From Hirundichthys speculiger (taxonomy: Eukaryota > Chordata > Actinopteri > Beloniformes > Exocoetidae), in NCBI GenBank assembly GCA_018398805.1, contig JAGFBZ010000814.1, positions 2,232,001 through 2,296,000 of the forward strand: a stretch of DNA of 64,000 nucleotides, given 5' to 3'. The notes beneath the pieces are model-generated. The model had not been told where the DNA came from. It did not search any database and saw only the letters and a list, made by a program, of their open reading frames with translations. Below, in pieces: positions 33,367 through 46,557 of the stretch. The position numbers were made by a program, and so were the translations under genes. The first letter of the stretch is position 1; every line of letters begins with the position of its first letter.

Positions 33367-34882
33367 AAAGGGATATTTTTTTTCCTTGAGCTCCAGAAAT
33401 GTATTCAAAAACAGCCACTAACACATAATCACTCTGTTAAAAAGTTAATAATATACTAAATCCTATAAAGGTCCAAATAAGTCCAAACAGTTCTGTGCAC
33501 AGCTTGGGTGTGTAAAGCGGTTCAAATCAATTTCAATTTCACTTTATTACTTTTAGGTAGCTCTTGAAGGTCTACCTTCCCTACTATCTGCAAAAAAAAA
33601 AAAAAAAGAAGAAAAAAATTCATCTTGGTTGTCACTTGCTCCAACTTTGCATCGCTTTACGACGCTATGTTGTACATCAACAATAATAAAAACAGCTAAT
33701 AGCAGTTATCATGGCAGGGGCGACTAAGAAACTAAAAAAAGTAATGATGAAGTAAAAAACAAGAGGAGTATCTGAGCTAAAAATTGTAAAAATATCTTTG
33801 TGTCAAAAATTTTCTGAACAAAAAAAAATAGTCAACATATAGTCAATAGTCAAAAAAAATAGTCAACATAAACATGAGTGAAATGGTCATAAGGTCTTTG
33901 ATTCCTTAAATGATCCACTCCTATCTTTGATCACATCTCTGCAAAATCATCCTGAATGGTTCAAACCATTCTGTTATGATCCTCTGTGAGGCTGATGTGA
34001 CCTTGATGGTCCTGAGACGACTGATGGCACACCACCCTTCTTCTTTTCATGTGAAATAATGTTTTGTACAGCTTACAGGCATGCTTGAGCTCACTGTCTT
34101 GCTGTATGATAAGGTAGGACCTATCGCCTTGACCTTCTCTGTGCTTATGGTTGAGCACTTTCATTTACTATATAACCATACATTCACACATCAAAAAGTC
34201 AAAATTCTGTCTATAAAACTCTTCCAGTCATGCCCATTTGTATAAAGATGGCCCGGCTCATCTTCTCCTTCTTGTTTCAGGAGCTTGAGAAGGGAACAGC
34301 ACTGTGTCATTAAGTTAAGCTGTCAGGTGGGAAACAGAGTTCACGTCTCCTGAACTGTACAAACTGAGACTTTTAATTTTTGTGGGTTAATCTTTTTCAT
34401 CTCAAGACTAACCGACTAACGAAATAGCTACTTTGTTTAATTGGAAATGTCTTTATATCTTTGAAACACTGCTTGAAAATGAAAGCCCTGCTTCCTTAAA
34501 TGACATGTGACTATGTTGCAGAACGGCAAAAAATGAGAGCAGTATTGTGAGCTCCTAAATCAGAATTAAAAGCAACTACTATTAGTCTTACACAACTACT
34601 TTGAGAGGAAACTGTATCCAGAATGTCTTTGGACTGAGTCATGACATAAATAGAAAATTATGGTTTCTATCCCATTCATTTCTCAACATTCACTGATTCT
34701 CCAGTTTCCGTATTGCAGAAACAACTTCCAAGTTTATCAGTGAGTATTATAAATGTGTACGTTTATTGCTTTCATGATTAGAAAAGTCTAAACTGCTTCA
34801 GTTTAAGGTTCTTAACATTTAACAGATCCTGTGTGGGTGGGCATTATATATAAAACACCGAGTAACTGTGTTTACAATCACT
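33367..34882. other. Intergenic, upstream of nkx6.3
   Basis: Mostly AT-rich, with A-runs near 33592-33607 and 33820. The stretch 33900-34170 has the texture of an old DNA-transposon fragment, but I could not assign it. No exon was found. Confidence 0.35.
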
Positions 34883-35276
<394 letters not shown>

Positions 35277-35311
35277 AAACCCAGGACTGAGTAACACTCA
35301 GTCCTGGGTTT
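35277..35311. repeat. Perfect 16-bp hairpin beside the microsatellite
   Basis: AAACCCAGGACTGAGT (35277-35292), loop AAC, then the exact reverse complement (35296-35311). There are no mismatches. It lies two bases after the GA repeat. Confidence 0.9.
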
Positions 35312-35479
35312 CGTTATGTTGATGTTTAAACAAGCCAGCGCAACTCTCTTGTCTATTTTAAGTGTCCTAAATGTGGCTTAACAGGATAGTGGGATTTTAG
35401 GAAAAGTCACATGAATGTTGCTCACAGTGTTTGACGACCGTCAGGTAAATTTCCAGGAGTGTAATTCTTATTAGGTATT

Positions 35480-35640
35480 TCGAGCCTCCGCCTCTCTTTG
35501 TCACATGACCAGCGCTGAGCCAATGAGGACCGTCGAAGTCCCCGCACGTGCGTCCAGTGGGCAGCGACCAAACCAACGGAAGGAGGAGCCGTTTTAAATT
35601 ATGTACACTTACGTCTTGGCATGCTTCAATATATATGGCA
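35480..35640. promoter_or_regulatory. CpG-enriched promoter-like block
   Basis: This is a locally CpG-rich island in AT-rich DNA, with a CCAAT box (GCCAATGAGG, about 35518), the palindromic E-box CGCACGTGCG at 35543-35552, and TTTTAAAT at about 35593. It lies about 700 bp upstream of the neurl3-like first exon and 2.4 kb from nkx6.3. It could be a distal promoter or enhancer of either. Confidence 0.35.
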
Positions 35641-36332
35641 CTTCCTTCGGATCCGTTGTGATTCCTGGAAATGATATCCAGTTTTTTTTTTTAGTGGAAT
35701 TGTCCATGATGTATCCCATCTAGAATCTCATACTTGTTCTGATCTGACATCTGTTTGACTGAGGTGATGCCACGCTGCATTTCTTAAAGGTATCAGAGTC
35801 ATCGAAGTAAAGAAAATGTGAGGATTTTCAGAAAAAAAGATGAAAAAAAAGTCAGCTAAATGCAAAGCAATCATTCAACATCTCATGTGAAGAAAAAAAA
35901 GCAGAAATAACTGAACATTTCTACCAGTTGTGCAAGTATGTACACAAGCATTTCCTGCTTTTAACAACTCACGTGACAGTGAGAAATATTGAATGTGAAA
36001 CTATAGTGAACGGGAGCAACACCTCCACACGTTTTATTGTTCTAAAGTTCACTGCTTTAATCTGAAATGATATTAGACAAACAGGAAACCAGTACAAAAA
36101 AAAAAAAGTTGGCACATTATCCCTGTCCTTTCAGTTTGGGTAAATTTCCAAAGTTTGGCTCCTCCCTGGTTCTTCCCGCCTCTTTTCCTTATCATGGGAT
36201 GTGGGGAATGTTTGTTTTCAAATGACATGTGCGCTCTGCCTTAAAACCAGTCAACTCTCTCACTCCATCACAATTTCAGCAAGAGACAGACGTGAACACA
36301 ACTTTTCTCAGGACGCAGTGAAGGTCTTTGAC

Positions 36333-38792
36333 ATGGACAGCAGCGAGAACTCTGGTGAGATATTTATTCATGCTTGTATTTGTACTTTAAAATGGTATTT
36401 TAAATAACAAAATGGTTATTTCAGAACTAAAATGTATAAGGTTGATTCCATTAAGATGCAAAGCCTCAACCTGACTGACAATTATACTTATTCTTATTTT
36501 TCAAAGAAATGACAAAACTGAACTATTTCATGTCAGTCTGGTAGCATTTTACACTGCATTTTTCTAAAGATTATTAACTTGTTTTTTTTGTTTTTTTTTT
36601 CAAAATCTTCTTAAGCGCGGCACTTCTGAAAAACTAAATGGAAGCAGTGGAAGTGCAACACAGTAAAGTGTTGTAAAGATTGTGAAAAGGATATGAGTCA
36701 GACTTCAAAAGAAATGTGCGATTAATGACCTCATCCGTGAAATGATATTGTGGATAAGTGAGATGTGGGTCTGTGTGTTTTTACTGGAAGTAATCATCTT
36801 GCCACTACTGAGTTAAAGCAATATATATATATATATATATAATTTGAGTCTTATATGAGTCACACCTTGATGTTACAGCAGCTCAAGAGTGGGATTTTCT
36901 TTTTTTGTCAATAGTTAAGTGACTGCAACATAATCACATGAGACATGCAGTAAAAGATAACACATTCTTTTCAGATGAAGAAATTTTGATGCAACATGAC
37001 ATGAAAAAAAAAATAGAGCTTTTCCTCTGTTCGGGCTGTGGCTTGTTTCCAGTCATTGTTAGGGAAAGCTAGGTGATGCAAAAGACCTTTCAAAATTTCC
37101 CAGTAAACGGGAAAGGGCTTCACTAGGGGCTGCCAGAACATACGATTGTCATGAAGGAAACAAAAAAGAATAAAAGTCGAAAGCTTGTTTACAATATTGC
37201 AGAAATGTTTCTTTAGCTTTACGCTTTTCTGTACTCAGGTATAGTTAATCACAGTTGCACAAAGGTTTAACAAAACTTCTGCATGCCCCTGTACATTTCC
37301 ACAGACAATTAACTGCAGGTGGTCCTTTAACAAATAAAAGCTAATAAGTGAGACTGGTATAATGGACAAATGGTCATGAAAAATGAAAGTAACGTGACCA
37401 ACAACTTTTGTTATTACTTGTGAGCAACTTTATCTGCAGTAATGCTCGTAAAAGCGCTATCAGCCAGATGCTGTTATAAAAGATATGATTAACTTGAAGA
37501 TGTGATAAAATTCAATAAACTAAAACATGGTAAACAAAGCTAAAACTAGGAGTAAATACTTGCAACGTCACCATAATTTGTCCTTCAAATAAAACTTCAA
37601 TGATCACAATTTTTTTTAAATCCAGTGAATGGACACAATGCATATATATCAAAACTCAAAACTATTTTTTGTTTCCCCCCAGTTCCTTGGTCAGAGAAAC
37701 CCCATAATTGCAGCTCGCAGTGCCTTGGTCCTCTGGCCTTCCACCATCAGGCTAAGGGACAGCAAATCCAGCTGAGCAAGGGATGTCAACAAGCGGAGAG
37801 GGTTGGGAACACATTCAGGAAAGGCCTGGTGTTCAGCAACCGTCCAGTGCAGATCCAGGAGAGGATTCGTCTGAAAGTGCTTAAGAATTTGTGGAAATGG
37901 GAGGGAGGTCTGCGTGTAGGTTTCACCAACCTGTCACCCTCTGACAGAAGTCTGCCCCTGCCTGACATGGCCATCCCTAACCTCACTCCAGCCCTGGCCA
38001 CTGGGCTGCTCCTTTGCCTGAATCCTTCTGTCTTGAAGGTTTAGAACTGGAGTTCTGGGTCTCTCATTGTGGCAAATTATATTGTACAGACAACTACAAG
38101 AGGAAGCATATACTATTATCTAATGTGGACCTCAGGAAGCCACTTTGGGCGATGATAGATGTCTATGGGCAGACGAGCTCTATTTTCCTCCTTGGTATGT
38201 TTACTACATCTAAATTCTACATGCTTTTGTTTTTGTTGGCAATAGCATCTCACATAACAGTGCCGACATATGTTTGAATATATTTTAAAATTATATTATG
38301 CATCTTGTACCTCCTGCTGCAGGCTCAAAGAAAAAGGGACAATTTGGCACTAGGAGATCATGTCCTTCACCTCGACTGAAGTCTCTTACCACACCTGATA
38401 ATGGGCATGACTACTTGGATCCTGATGTTTCAAATCATAGTGGACTTAAAGAAGAAGACAGCATTTCCAACCTTAACATGAATTTCCCAGCAGGTAAAGA
38501 GTTCTTCCTACGAACTGTCTGATTTTAGTTGCACATTATTTTCCAGAATAGAGTAAGATTGCAGTTAGTGAATTGAAAATATTCTGTTTGATGCCTGTCT
38601 GGTAATACTGAATCTTCTCTTCCAGGCACAGAAAACACCTGTGTGGTGTGCTGCACCAGAGAGGCCACAGTCACACTGCCTTGTGCCCACCAGTGTTTGT
38701 GTCAAGCCTGCTTTCCCAGAATCTTGGGCGATTTTGATACCTGCCCCCTGTGTCGACATGGGATCACCAAACAATCAGTTGAGGAAAGCTGA
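36333..38792 (+). CDS. neurl3: Neuralized-repeat RING E3 ubiquitin ligase, neurl3-like, with frameshift
   Basis: Exons are 36333-36354 (MDSSENS), 37683-38194, 38323-38493 and 38626-38792, with GT-AG borders. The order is a short N-terminus, a neuralized homology repeat (GPLAFHHQAKGQQIQLS, later GGLRVGFT, then LEFWVSHCGKLY and PLWAMIDVYGQTSSIF), a linker, and a C-terminal C3HC4 RING (CVVC, LPCAHQCLCQAC, CPLC). RING ligases of this type ubiquitinate substrates; NEURL3 is linked to inflammation and lung/immune cells. The reading frame changes within exon 2 between 37981 and 37998. The upstream frame stops at TAG after CLNPSVLKV, while the family-like sequence HWAAPLPESF continues in the other frame. 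The coding sum is 872 nt, one short of a multiple of three. Confidence 0.85.
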
Positions 38793-39150
38793 CTTTCTGG
38801 TGCTCTTGTAGCTCTAGAAGTTTAGAGTCAGCAAACATCAAATACAAACTGCAGAGTGACTGTGTAAATACTGTGAATAACACCAACTTGACAAAGAAGC
38901 CTTTTACTTGATATGTAAATATTGTACAATATGTGTAAGATAAGATTTGCTGAGATGCTGATAATAAGATACTGAGCCTGAACTTTTTTTATTTAATTGT
39001 GTAAAATGCACTAATTTTATCATTGGAAAAATGTGGGAAAAACTGCACTTTTATATTTATTAAGTATTGAATCAGGAAAAAGTTAAGTCTGTCTTTGACT
39101 TAAAACATTTATTTGCACTAAAGTAAATAAACAATAATATTTATTAAATT
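38793..39150 (+). other. neurl3: neurl3-like 3'UTR
   Basis: This is AU-rich sequence after the stop, with ATTTA-like stretches near 38990 and 39055-39150. AATAAA at about 39126-39131 is the likely poly(A) signal. AU-rich elements would suit an unstable, inducible mRNA. Confidence 0.55.
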
Positions 39151-39369
39151 TTATGTACAGAATATTTTTGTGTGTTTGTGCTGTGTTTATTGTTGGAAAA
39201 TGAATGTCTGACAGTAATGTTATCGCTGTATTGACTGTGATCATAAACATAAAAGAAATTACACTATCCTCTGCCTTGTTGTGCTCATTTTAGATAAATA
39301 CATTGCTTGGATACATGCAGTAGAATTTGTATATGAGTCCAAAATGTTAAATGGCTATCAGCTGATAAA

Positions 39370-39727
39370 TTAATTCCATCCATCCATTATCCATACTCAT
39401 TTAATCAGATGCAGCGTCACGGGGATCTGCTGGAGTCTATCCCAGTGCTCTTTGGGTGAAGGGCAGGGGTCCACCCTGGACAGGTTGCCAGTCTATCACA
39501 GGGTCACATGTAGACAAACAATCATGCACACTCACAATCACTCTTACAGGTAATTTAGAACCTAGCATGCATGTCTTTGGGAGGAACTTGGAGTGCCTGG
39601 ACAGAACCCATGCAGGCACGGGGAGAACATGCAAACTCCATACAGAAAGGCCCCTGCTGAGGTTTGACCCAGGAACCTTCTTGCTGTGAGGCAACGTTGC
39701 TAACCGCCAAGCCACCGTGCTGCCCCC
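39370..39727. repeat. Widespread teleost interspersed repeat
   Basis: It begins with CCATCCATCCATTATCCATA and includes CACCCTGGACAGGTTGCCAG, a 'catgtctttgggagg' block, GGGGAGAACATGCAAACTCC and a 'ccgccaagccaccgtgctgcc' end. This order is characteristic of a very abundant fish dispersed repeat; I do not assign a class. Frames within it are not genes. Confidence 0.8.
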
Positions 39728-40052
39728 TATAAATGAATTACCCAACAATATTTTATAAATAAGACTTTTTTTCCTGAACACAAATGTGCACTCTGATAGA
39801 CTGTTTTTTGGCTACTGCTGACCAAGGTAGAAACGGATGCAGACTCTCACATAAGGGCACATTATTCGTAGAGTTTGGACGCAATATCTACTTGCAGGAA
39901 CGGTGACACCATAAATGGAAAGCGAGGTGCTTACTCCACAGTTACAGAACTGAAAAATCAAACAAATTTGTCAAATCATTTCTCAGGTATTGGTTAACAA
40001 AAAATAAAACTAGTTAATTAATCAACAGGAGAACTATTTCTTTATAGCTTAA

Positions 40053-41625
40053 AATAAACTCCCCGTTAACATGGTTGGGCTCTACCTTCCCGCATCACCT
40101 CTGATGGCTTTTTAAATGTGAAAGTAAAATAAACATAGAGTTTCATTATGATTGTTTACAGTCATGATCAAGTTTAACCTTGAATCCAGTGTATTATTCT
40201 CACATGAAAAGTTAACCATTAACAAATTTGGTTGATATGAACCCAGCTTTAGGCTTTTGCAGTTTAACCTCGAAGCCCAAATGTTGCTGATGGCACAAGA
40301 AATGAAAACTCCCATCAGCACTGAAAGGCTCTGGAACGCAATGAAAGACCAAACACGTCACCGCAGACTGGTTGGCTGCAGTTCGTTCCACGCAGGTTAA
40401 AGAGTTGACTTTCAGTATGACAAAAGTAGACTGTTCTTGCTAATTTGACCTTGATGACAAAAACATGATATATACGTATCTGTAAGGAGGGAGGTTGTTT
40501 TTGGAGGTGGGTTACTATTTCACATAAAAAACAGACCAATGCCTGATAATAGCAATATTAATAACTTAAAAAAGTCACACAATAATACCTTATCGGAACA
40601 CTTTTATCCCTTATTACAGCAGGCATTCACTGTGACCATGTGCAATATTTTGCAGTGTCACAGCATTTACATCTGTCCAGAGTTGCATATATTTTTCTTG
40701 TCTTGATGAATGTAGAGTTAAACCACTGAAGCCATAAAGTCTTCAGCTTGGACTTGGTGGTAACCAATCCTTGTGTGAAACTGAGACCTCATACTTCCAA
40801 GCACTTGTCTTGGCTTAGGGTATGTCCATGCCATGAGGGAAGAAATCTGCAACAACAACAACAACAACAACAAAAAAGCAGTTTATGGAAACAGTTCATT
40901 CTGTTTTTTGATTTCACAGAAAAGTTAGTCCCATGCTACATTGTAGTTACATTTGTATTTTACAAGTTTCAAGTTAGACATTTCATTGCCACCCCCCCCC
41001 CCCCCCCCCCAAAAAAAAAAAAGAAATAAAAAAGTTGTAATTCAATCTCTAAAAGTCAGAGAGGCCTTATAGAGAATTCCATTTACCTCAGATTTGGAAA
41101 TCCCACTATACCCAAAATGTTTATGAAATAATGCAGAACTGTCATAAACAGTATGTACAAATGGAACTCACTGTCAGTAATCTCCAACTTCAGAATCCAA
41201 CACGGCTCCTGTGGAGATCAAGAAACAGTAAGCTAACTACAGGGCAATAACAGTTCAATCTTATTTTATTCACATTAAGTCTGACATACATATAGTAGTG
41301 TTCACTTATTACTAGGAGTGTTGCTTTCTATTTGTACAAGAAAAATGCTGCCTACAAACTAGCTACTAAGTAGGACTGCTAACAATGACTAGCAGCAGCA
41401 GCAGCAGCAGCAGCAGCAGCTAAAACTAGTTGGAAATATTCATGTTCCGACTTTGCAACTGGAACAAGGTCAACTCGGACCACGAGACTTTACCACATAT
41501 TTTTACTGTCAGATTTAAATAACATTTGTTTAGGACGGTTTTGAACCCAATCTTAGCTATTTCAGCAATCTTATTTGTAATTTGCTCCTTCTGAAACACA
41601 GTAATATCTTTTCCATGACCACAAC
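40053..41625. repeat. Tandem duplication, copy 1 (about 1.57 kb)
   Basis: It starts AATAAACTCC-CGTTAACATGG and is repeated in the same orientation at 41626. About 190 bp (40521-40711) are present only in this copy. It contains (CAA)n near 40853, a long poly-C run at about 40989-41011, and a (CAG)n tract at about 41391-41420. A degraded Tc1-like transposase piece lies on the minus strand. Confidence 0.85.
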
Positions 41626-43151
41626 AATAAACTCCCTGTTAACATGGTTGCGCTCTACCTTTCAGCATCACCTCTGATGGCTTTTTAAATGTGAAAGTAA
41701 AATAATCATCAAGTTTCATTATGATTGTTTACAGTCATCTTACAGTCACCTTGAATCCAATCTGTTATCCTCACATGCAAAGTAAACCATTAACAAATTT
41801 CGTCGATATGTACCCAGATGCATACAAAGGCTTCTGCAGTTTAACCTCGAAGCCCAAATGTTGCTGATGGCACAAGAAATGAACTCCCATCAGCACTGAA
41901 AGGCTCTGGAACGCAATGAAAGACCAAACACGTCACCGCAGACTGGTTGGCTGCTGTTCGTTCCACGCAGGTTAAAAGAGCTGACTTTCAGTATGACAAA
42001 ATTAGACTGTCCTTGCTAATTTGATCTTGATGACAAAAACATGATATATAGGTATCTGTAAGGAAGGAGGTTGTTTTTAGAGGTGGGTTACTAGAGTTAA
42101 ACCACTGAAGCCATAAAGTCTTCAGCTCGGAGTCGATGGTAACCAATCCATGTGTGAAACTGAGACCTCATATTTCCTGAACCACTCTTTCACAATTTGA
42201 ACTTGATGAATCCAAGCACTGTTGTCTTGGCTTAGGCTATGTCCATGCCATGAGGGAAGAAATCTGCAACAACAACAACAACAAAAAAGCAGTTTATGGA
42301 AACAGCGCATTCTGTTTTTTGATTTCACAGAAAAGTTAGTCCCATGCTACATTGTAGTTACATTTGTATTTTACAAGTTTCAAGTTAGACATTTCATTGC
42401 CACCCCCCCCCCCCCAAAAAAAGAAAGAAATAAAAAAGTTGTAATTCAATCTCTGAAAGTCAGAGAGGCCTTATAGAGAATTCCATTGACCTCAGATTTG
42501 GAAATGCCACTATACCCTAAATGTTTATGAAATAATGCACAACTGTCATAAACAGTATAATTAGTGGAGCATTGACTCTTTTCATTTCTGACTTTCTGAG
42601 TTGGAAATCTGACTTCAGGTGGGGTTAAGAATAGGAGCTCGAAAATTCCAACTTCCAAGTACAAATAGAATTTACTGTCAGTAATCTCCAACTTCAGAAT
42701 CCAACATGGCTCCTGTGGAGATCAAGAAACAGTAAGCTAACTACAGGGCAATAACAGTTCCAACTTATTTTATTAACATTAAGTCTGACATACACATAGA
42801 AGTGTTTACTTTATTAAGTAATAATAAGTGTTTACTTATTCCTAATTGTTGCTTTCTATTTGTACAAGTAAAATGCTGCCTACAAACTAGCTACAAATTA
42901 GGACTGCTAACAATGGCTAGCAGCAGCAGCAACACCATCAACTAAAACTAGTTGGAAATGTTCATGTGCCGACTTTGCAACTGGAACAAGGTCAACTCGG
43001 ACCACGAGACTTGACCACATATTTTTACTGTCAGATTTAAATAACATTTGTTTGGGACGATTTTGAACCCAATTATAGCCGTTTCGGTAATCTTATTTGT
43101 TTCTTTGCTTGACGCAGTTTAGTAATTTGCTGAAACACGGTAATATCTTTT
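41626..43151. repeat. Tandem duplication, copy 2 (about 1.53 kb)
   Basis: This is the direct repeat of 40053-41625 with point changes and indels. About 38 bp near 42173-42210 and about 95 bp near 42558-42655 are extra here. On the minus strand it encodes IVKEWFRKYEVSVSHMDWLP, like the C-terminal part of Tc1 transposases ('..WF..h...v..WPPQSPDLNPIE'), so part of the unit is an old transposon. The CAG tract of copy 1 is shorter and interrupted here (about 42921). Confidence 0.85.
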
Positions 43152-46100
43152 CACTGGACGTGTCTCCCGACATGTTTCACAGAATGAGACATCTAACTCT
43201 TTACATCACTCCATGTTGAGTAACTTGATGTCGAATCCTGACGTCAGTACTTTTTAATATTCGTCATTCCCTCGAACATATTAATCACTGCATTAATTGT
43301 CTCACTGGGAGGCTCTTGTTTGTAGTTAAATCCAGGCGGTGACTTGTCAAATTAGTCAGCCTGTCTAACGTGACAGAAGTTATCACTCAACTGTAGCTGT
43401 CTCTGTAACTTAGATGTACATCCATGGTCCTTTTAGACTATTTTCTTTGGAATATTATAACAATCAATTGCATATATGCATAAATATATGCTCCTTGATC
43501 TCGCAGTCACGTGGTTCATGCATCCATCAACCGTCTGTCAGTCAACTCGAACGGATTCAGGCGCAAGATGCGGTCAAAACGACCATTTTCATTTAAATTT
43601 CGGTAAATATTAGTCATAATGTGTTTTGATTATTATTGTGACTACACTTATATGTAATAAATTCATAAAATATTTTTAGTAGGTGTGGCAAAGACACCGT
43701 CGCTGAATACATTTACAGTAGACTGAATGCATTCATATTTTGTAATCAACAAATTCCATTGAATGTAAGACCTTAACCAGATTAAGATCGTCTGTGTTGG
43801 ATTATAATAATGCCATGTAATTTTAGAAATAGTTTAAGGTTAACCATTTTTATTTTTATTTAATTTTTTACATTTTTCTCTGTCTGCTCTGATGCTGGCA
43901 CATCAAGGTATGAGAATGATCAAACTGTCCAAATACTATAAGACTATAAATGTCCACGCTGCTCTAAACTCCAAGTGGATCTGGTGTTTTACATGATCAT
44001 GTTTAATTTACTTAAAATCAAATATATAAAAAGGTGAAAGTAAGAAATGTTCTTAATATTTCTGCAACCCTGTTTATCAGGCTGTGGCCTGTCATGGGCC
44101 TTGTAAGATATTCATCTGAATCTGTTGAAATAAAACTATACAGTATTACAGAAAAAAGGTTAACTGTGAAATATAAACAAGACAAACATCTGCCTTGAAC
44201 AAAACTTTAATGTACAATGCAATAATGTAAAACATAAAGGTTTTAATAAATATTTATTTTTTACTTCTTATGCTGTGGGTAGTTTAATCTGCAGCAATTA
44301 CTCATATTCTAATAAATAAGTAAGAAAGGTTTATTTACATAGCACTTTTCTCAGATAGCAATCACAAACTGTTTAACAATATAATAGGCACAATAAAAAA
44401 AATCAATAAAACTCATACATTGTAAAATGCTTGGACAACAAACAAACCAATGTAGTAAGGAGACAAGAAGACTCCAGGGGTTTGGACATTGGGAGCTGCA
44501 GCGTAATCCTTAAAATCAGCAGTGACATGTTAACCTTCAACAATCCGTCAGCAGGACCTTCAGTTAGTGGTGTCCACCTGGAGTATGAGGAGGATCTATC
44601 TGGAACCTCCCTGTTAACAAAACCAACAACAGAGATGCAGTTTATTATCAAGGACGCAAACTCATAATGAATGAAAATGCAGACAAAACAAAAAACAAGA
44701 ACATCATTATCCATCATTTACCTCTCTGGTAAAAGATGTGTAATGCTCATCAAATTAATAAAGAAACAACCCTTCAAAATACAGGCAAACCTTCAATTAA
44801 TTAGATAACTAACCAGCTAATTATTCCTACGATTAACATTATCAAAAACTTTCTAAATGAAAAACAGCACCGTTTAAATGAAAAACTGTAAAATCAGAAT
44901 CAAAAATGCCTTAAATTTGATCAACTTGCCGCCAAACATGCTGCAGAAACAGAGTGAATGGAGTTGAACGGTCGCTCCATGAGCCACGTGACTTCCGCAT
45001 TCTGTGAGTTCTGTGAGTTCAAGTCTATGGGAGTGTCGCAACTCTCCTATTCTAAGGCACTGCATAAAGTAAGGATATTCTTTTTTCTGACCGAATTACA
45101 GATAGATATGACTCTGGCGACATCTGTCTGCGGCTCTTATGATTACACATAAACCTGGCACCTCTCGTTAGAACCACTAGGGGGCAGCATGGTACTATTT
45201 ATCATATGAAGGCCTCATCCAAAACAAAGTGGAAAAAGGGAAGCCAACTACTATATTCTTCTTTCGGAAAATTTATTTTGTCCATTTCTATTTGAAAACT
45301 AAGGCTAGATGTAGGGAATGTATCCTGGTTATAGAAATACTGGTCAAAAGTGACGCTTTCCACAGTGTAAGACTATGGAAAACAGCTTGCTACTTGTTAC
45401 ATGTTACAAAGATGAAGTACACATGTTAAGTAAAACAAGAGTGTCTCTATAAATAGTTTATTGTCCATTGGGTATATAACGTCAAGAAACTGGGGTTTTT
45501 GATCAACACGATTGTCTCCTGAGTCAGATGTGCGGATGAACTCTAAATGAAAAGATAGAGGTGCGACCTTTGGTTTGTGATCAAACAAACTTCCTGTTAA
45601 ATATTTATCTTGGATGGCAGAGCTGCTTCTGATCTCAGGGTGAAGGAATCTGTCAGACATCTGTTTCTCAGGACAAGTAAACATGGGAGTGGGGATCAAC
45701 AGATAAGCCACTCAGGAGCTTTACTGCAGGCTTCAGACCTTCATAGAAATACAGAAAATTAATAGACAAAAAAAAATCAGTGGTACTAAATATTTGGGTT
45801 TTACGGTTGTGTGTTTTCTTCATCTTCACAGCAGGGCTTGCTGGAGCAGAGCATGGAAACCCTGATGCTGTTCAGTGTTCATATACTATGTGTTGGGTTC
45901 CAAGTGTTAATGTGCATTTGTATTTTACAGTTCATTGAGGAATAGTGTTTCCAGAGTGTGTGGTTGGACCTTTCAAAGCAACAGGTGAGGCAAATCAACA
46001 GAGCTTTCTGGATCTTAGAAAGACCCAGACTGTCTTTTGTGCTTTGTACAAATGTGACAGACACAAAATCTAAAGAGCTCAGACTGGCCTATTATATATG

Positions 46101-46430
46101 TGTCACTCATGCCTGTTTATTGAGATGACTGTGGAAATCTCTTCCTCTTCAGCTGCACGGAAAACACTGGAAGGTGGTTCCACTAAGCCTGTGCCTATAT
46201 GGGAATCTCTATTATTTCCAGCTGTGGATGGAAACTATTACAGAGCACCTTCTCCCTGATGAGCCTAAAAGTGTATGCTCACTCACTCAATTCACTCACT
46301 CACATATACACACACACACACAGTAAACACAGGCCAAACACACACATGTGCACACGCCTACGGACAGTCAGTGAAACATTCAGGCCCACGCTGAATCATT
46401 CACCAAAGATAAAGGCCACCCTGTTGGCCT
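43152..46430. other. Intergenic, neurl3-like to sorbs3
   Basis: AT-rich DNA without a supportable gene. A retroelement tail of the type 'tttatttacatagcacttttctcaga' is at 44325-44400. A CpG-containing patch near 44955-45060 may be an old SINE. A CRE-like TGACGTCA occurs near 43239. Confidence 0.4.
44325..44400. repeat. LINE/SINE-type 3' tail fragment
   Basis: GGTTTATTTACATAGCACTT followed by TTCTCAGATAGCAATCACAAACTG matches a common fish retroelement tail ('tttatttatatagcgcttttca'). It is a short fragment followed by A-rich sequence. Confidence 0.5.
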
Positions 46431-46434
46431 CAGA

Positions 46435-46557
46435 AAGAGAACGAGGGAGGGAGAGACAGAGAGAGAGAGGAGTAGCAGTGGTTCCCTCCTTCTTTTCCCT
46501 TCAATTCCTCCCACCCTCCATACGGAGGAGACCTCAGTGTGCAGCCGGCACTCGCTT
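46435..46557 (+). promoter_or_regulatory. sorbs3: Probable sorbs3 5' non-coding first exon and promoter edge
   Basis: A (GA)n tract (46438-46470) is followed by a GC-richer stretch ending CGGCACTCGCTT, with a strong donor GTAAGTATT at 46558. There is no ATG-led coding frame that continues into sorbs3. The next sorbs3 exon (53685) begins with untranslated sequence, so this is best explained as a 5'UTR exon. The link is inferred, not shown. Confidence 0.45.

Noticed and set aside
33158..33424. Poly-Ser and poly-Pro minus-strand frames
   Set aside because: They are by-products of the GAG microsatellite.
39437..39781. 114-codon frame
   Set aside because: It lies inside an abundant dispersed fish repeat.
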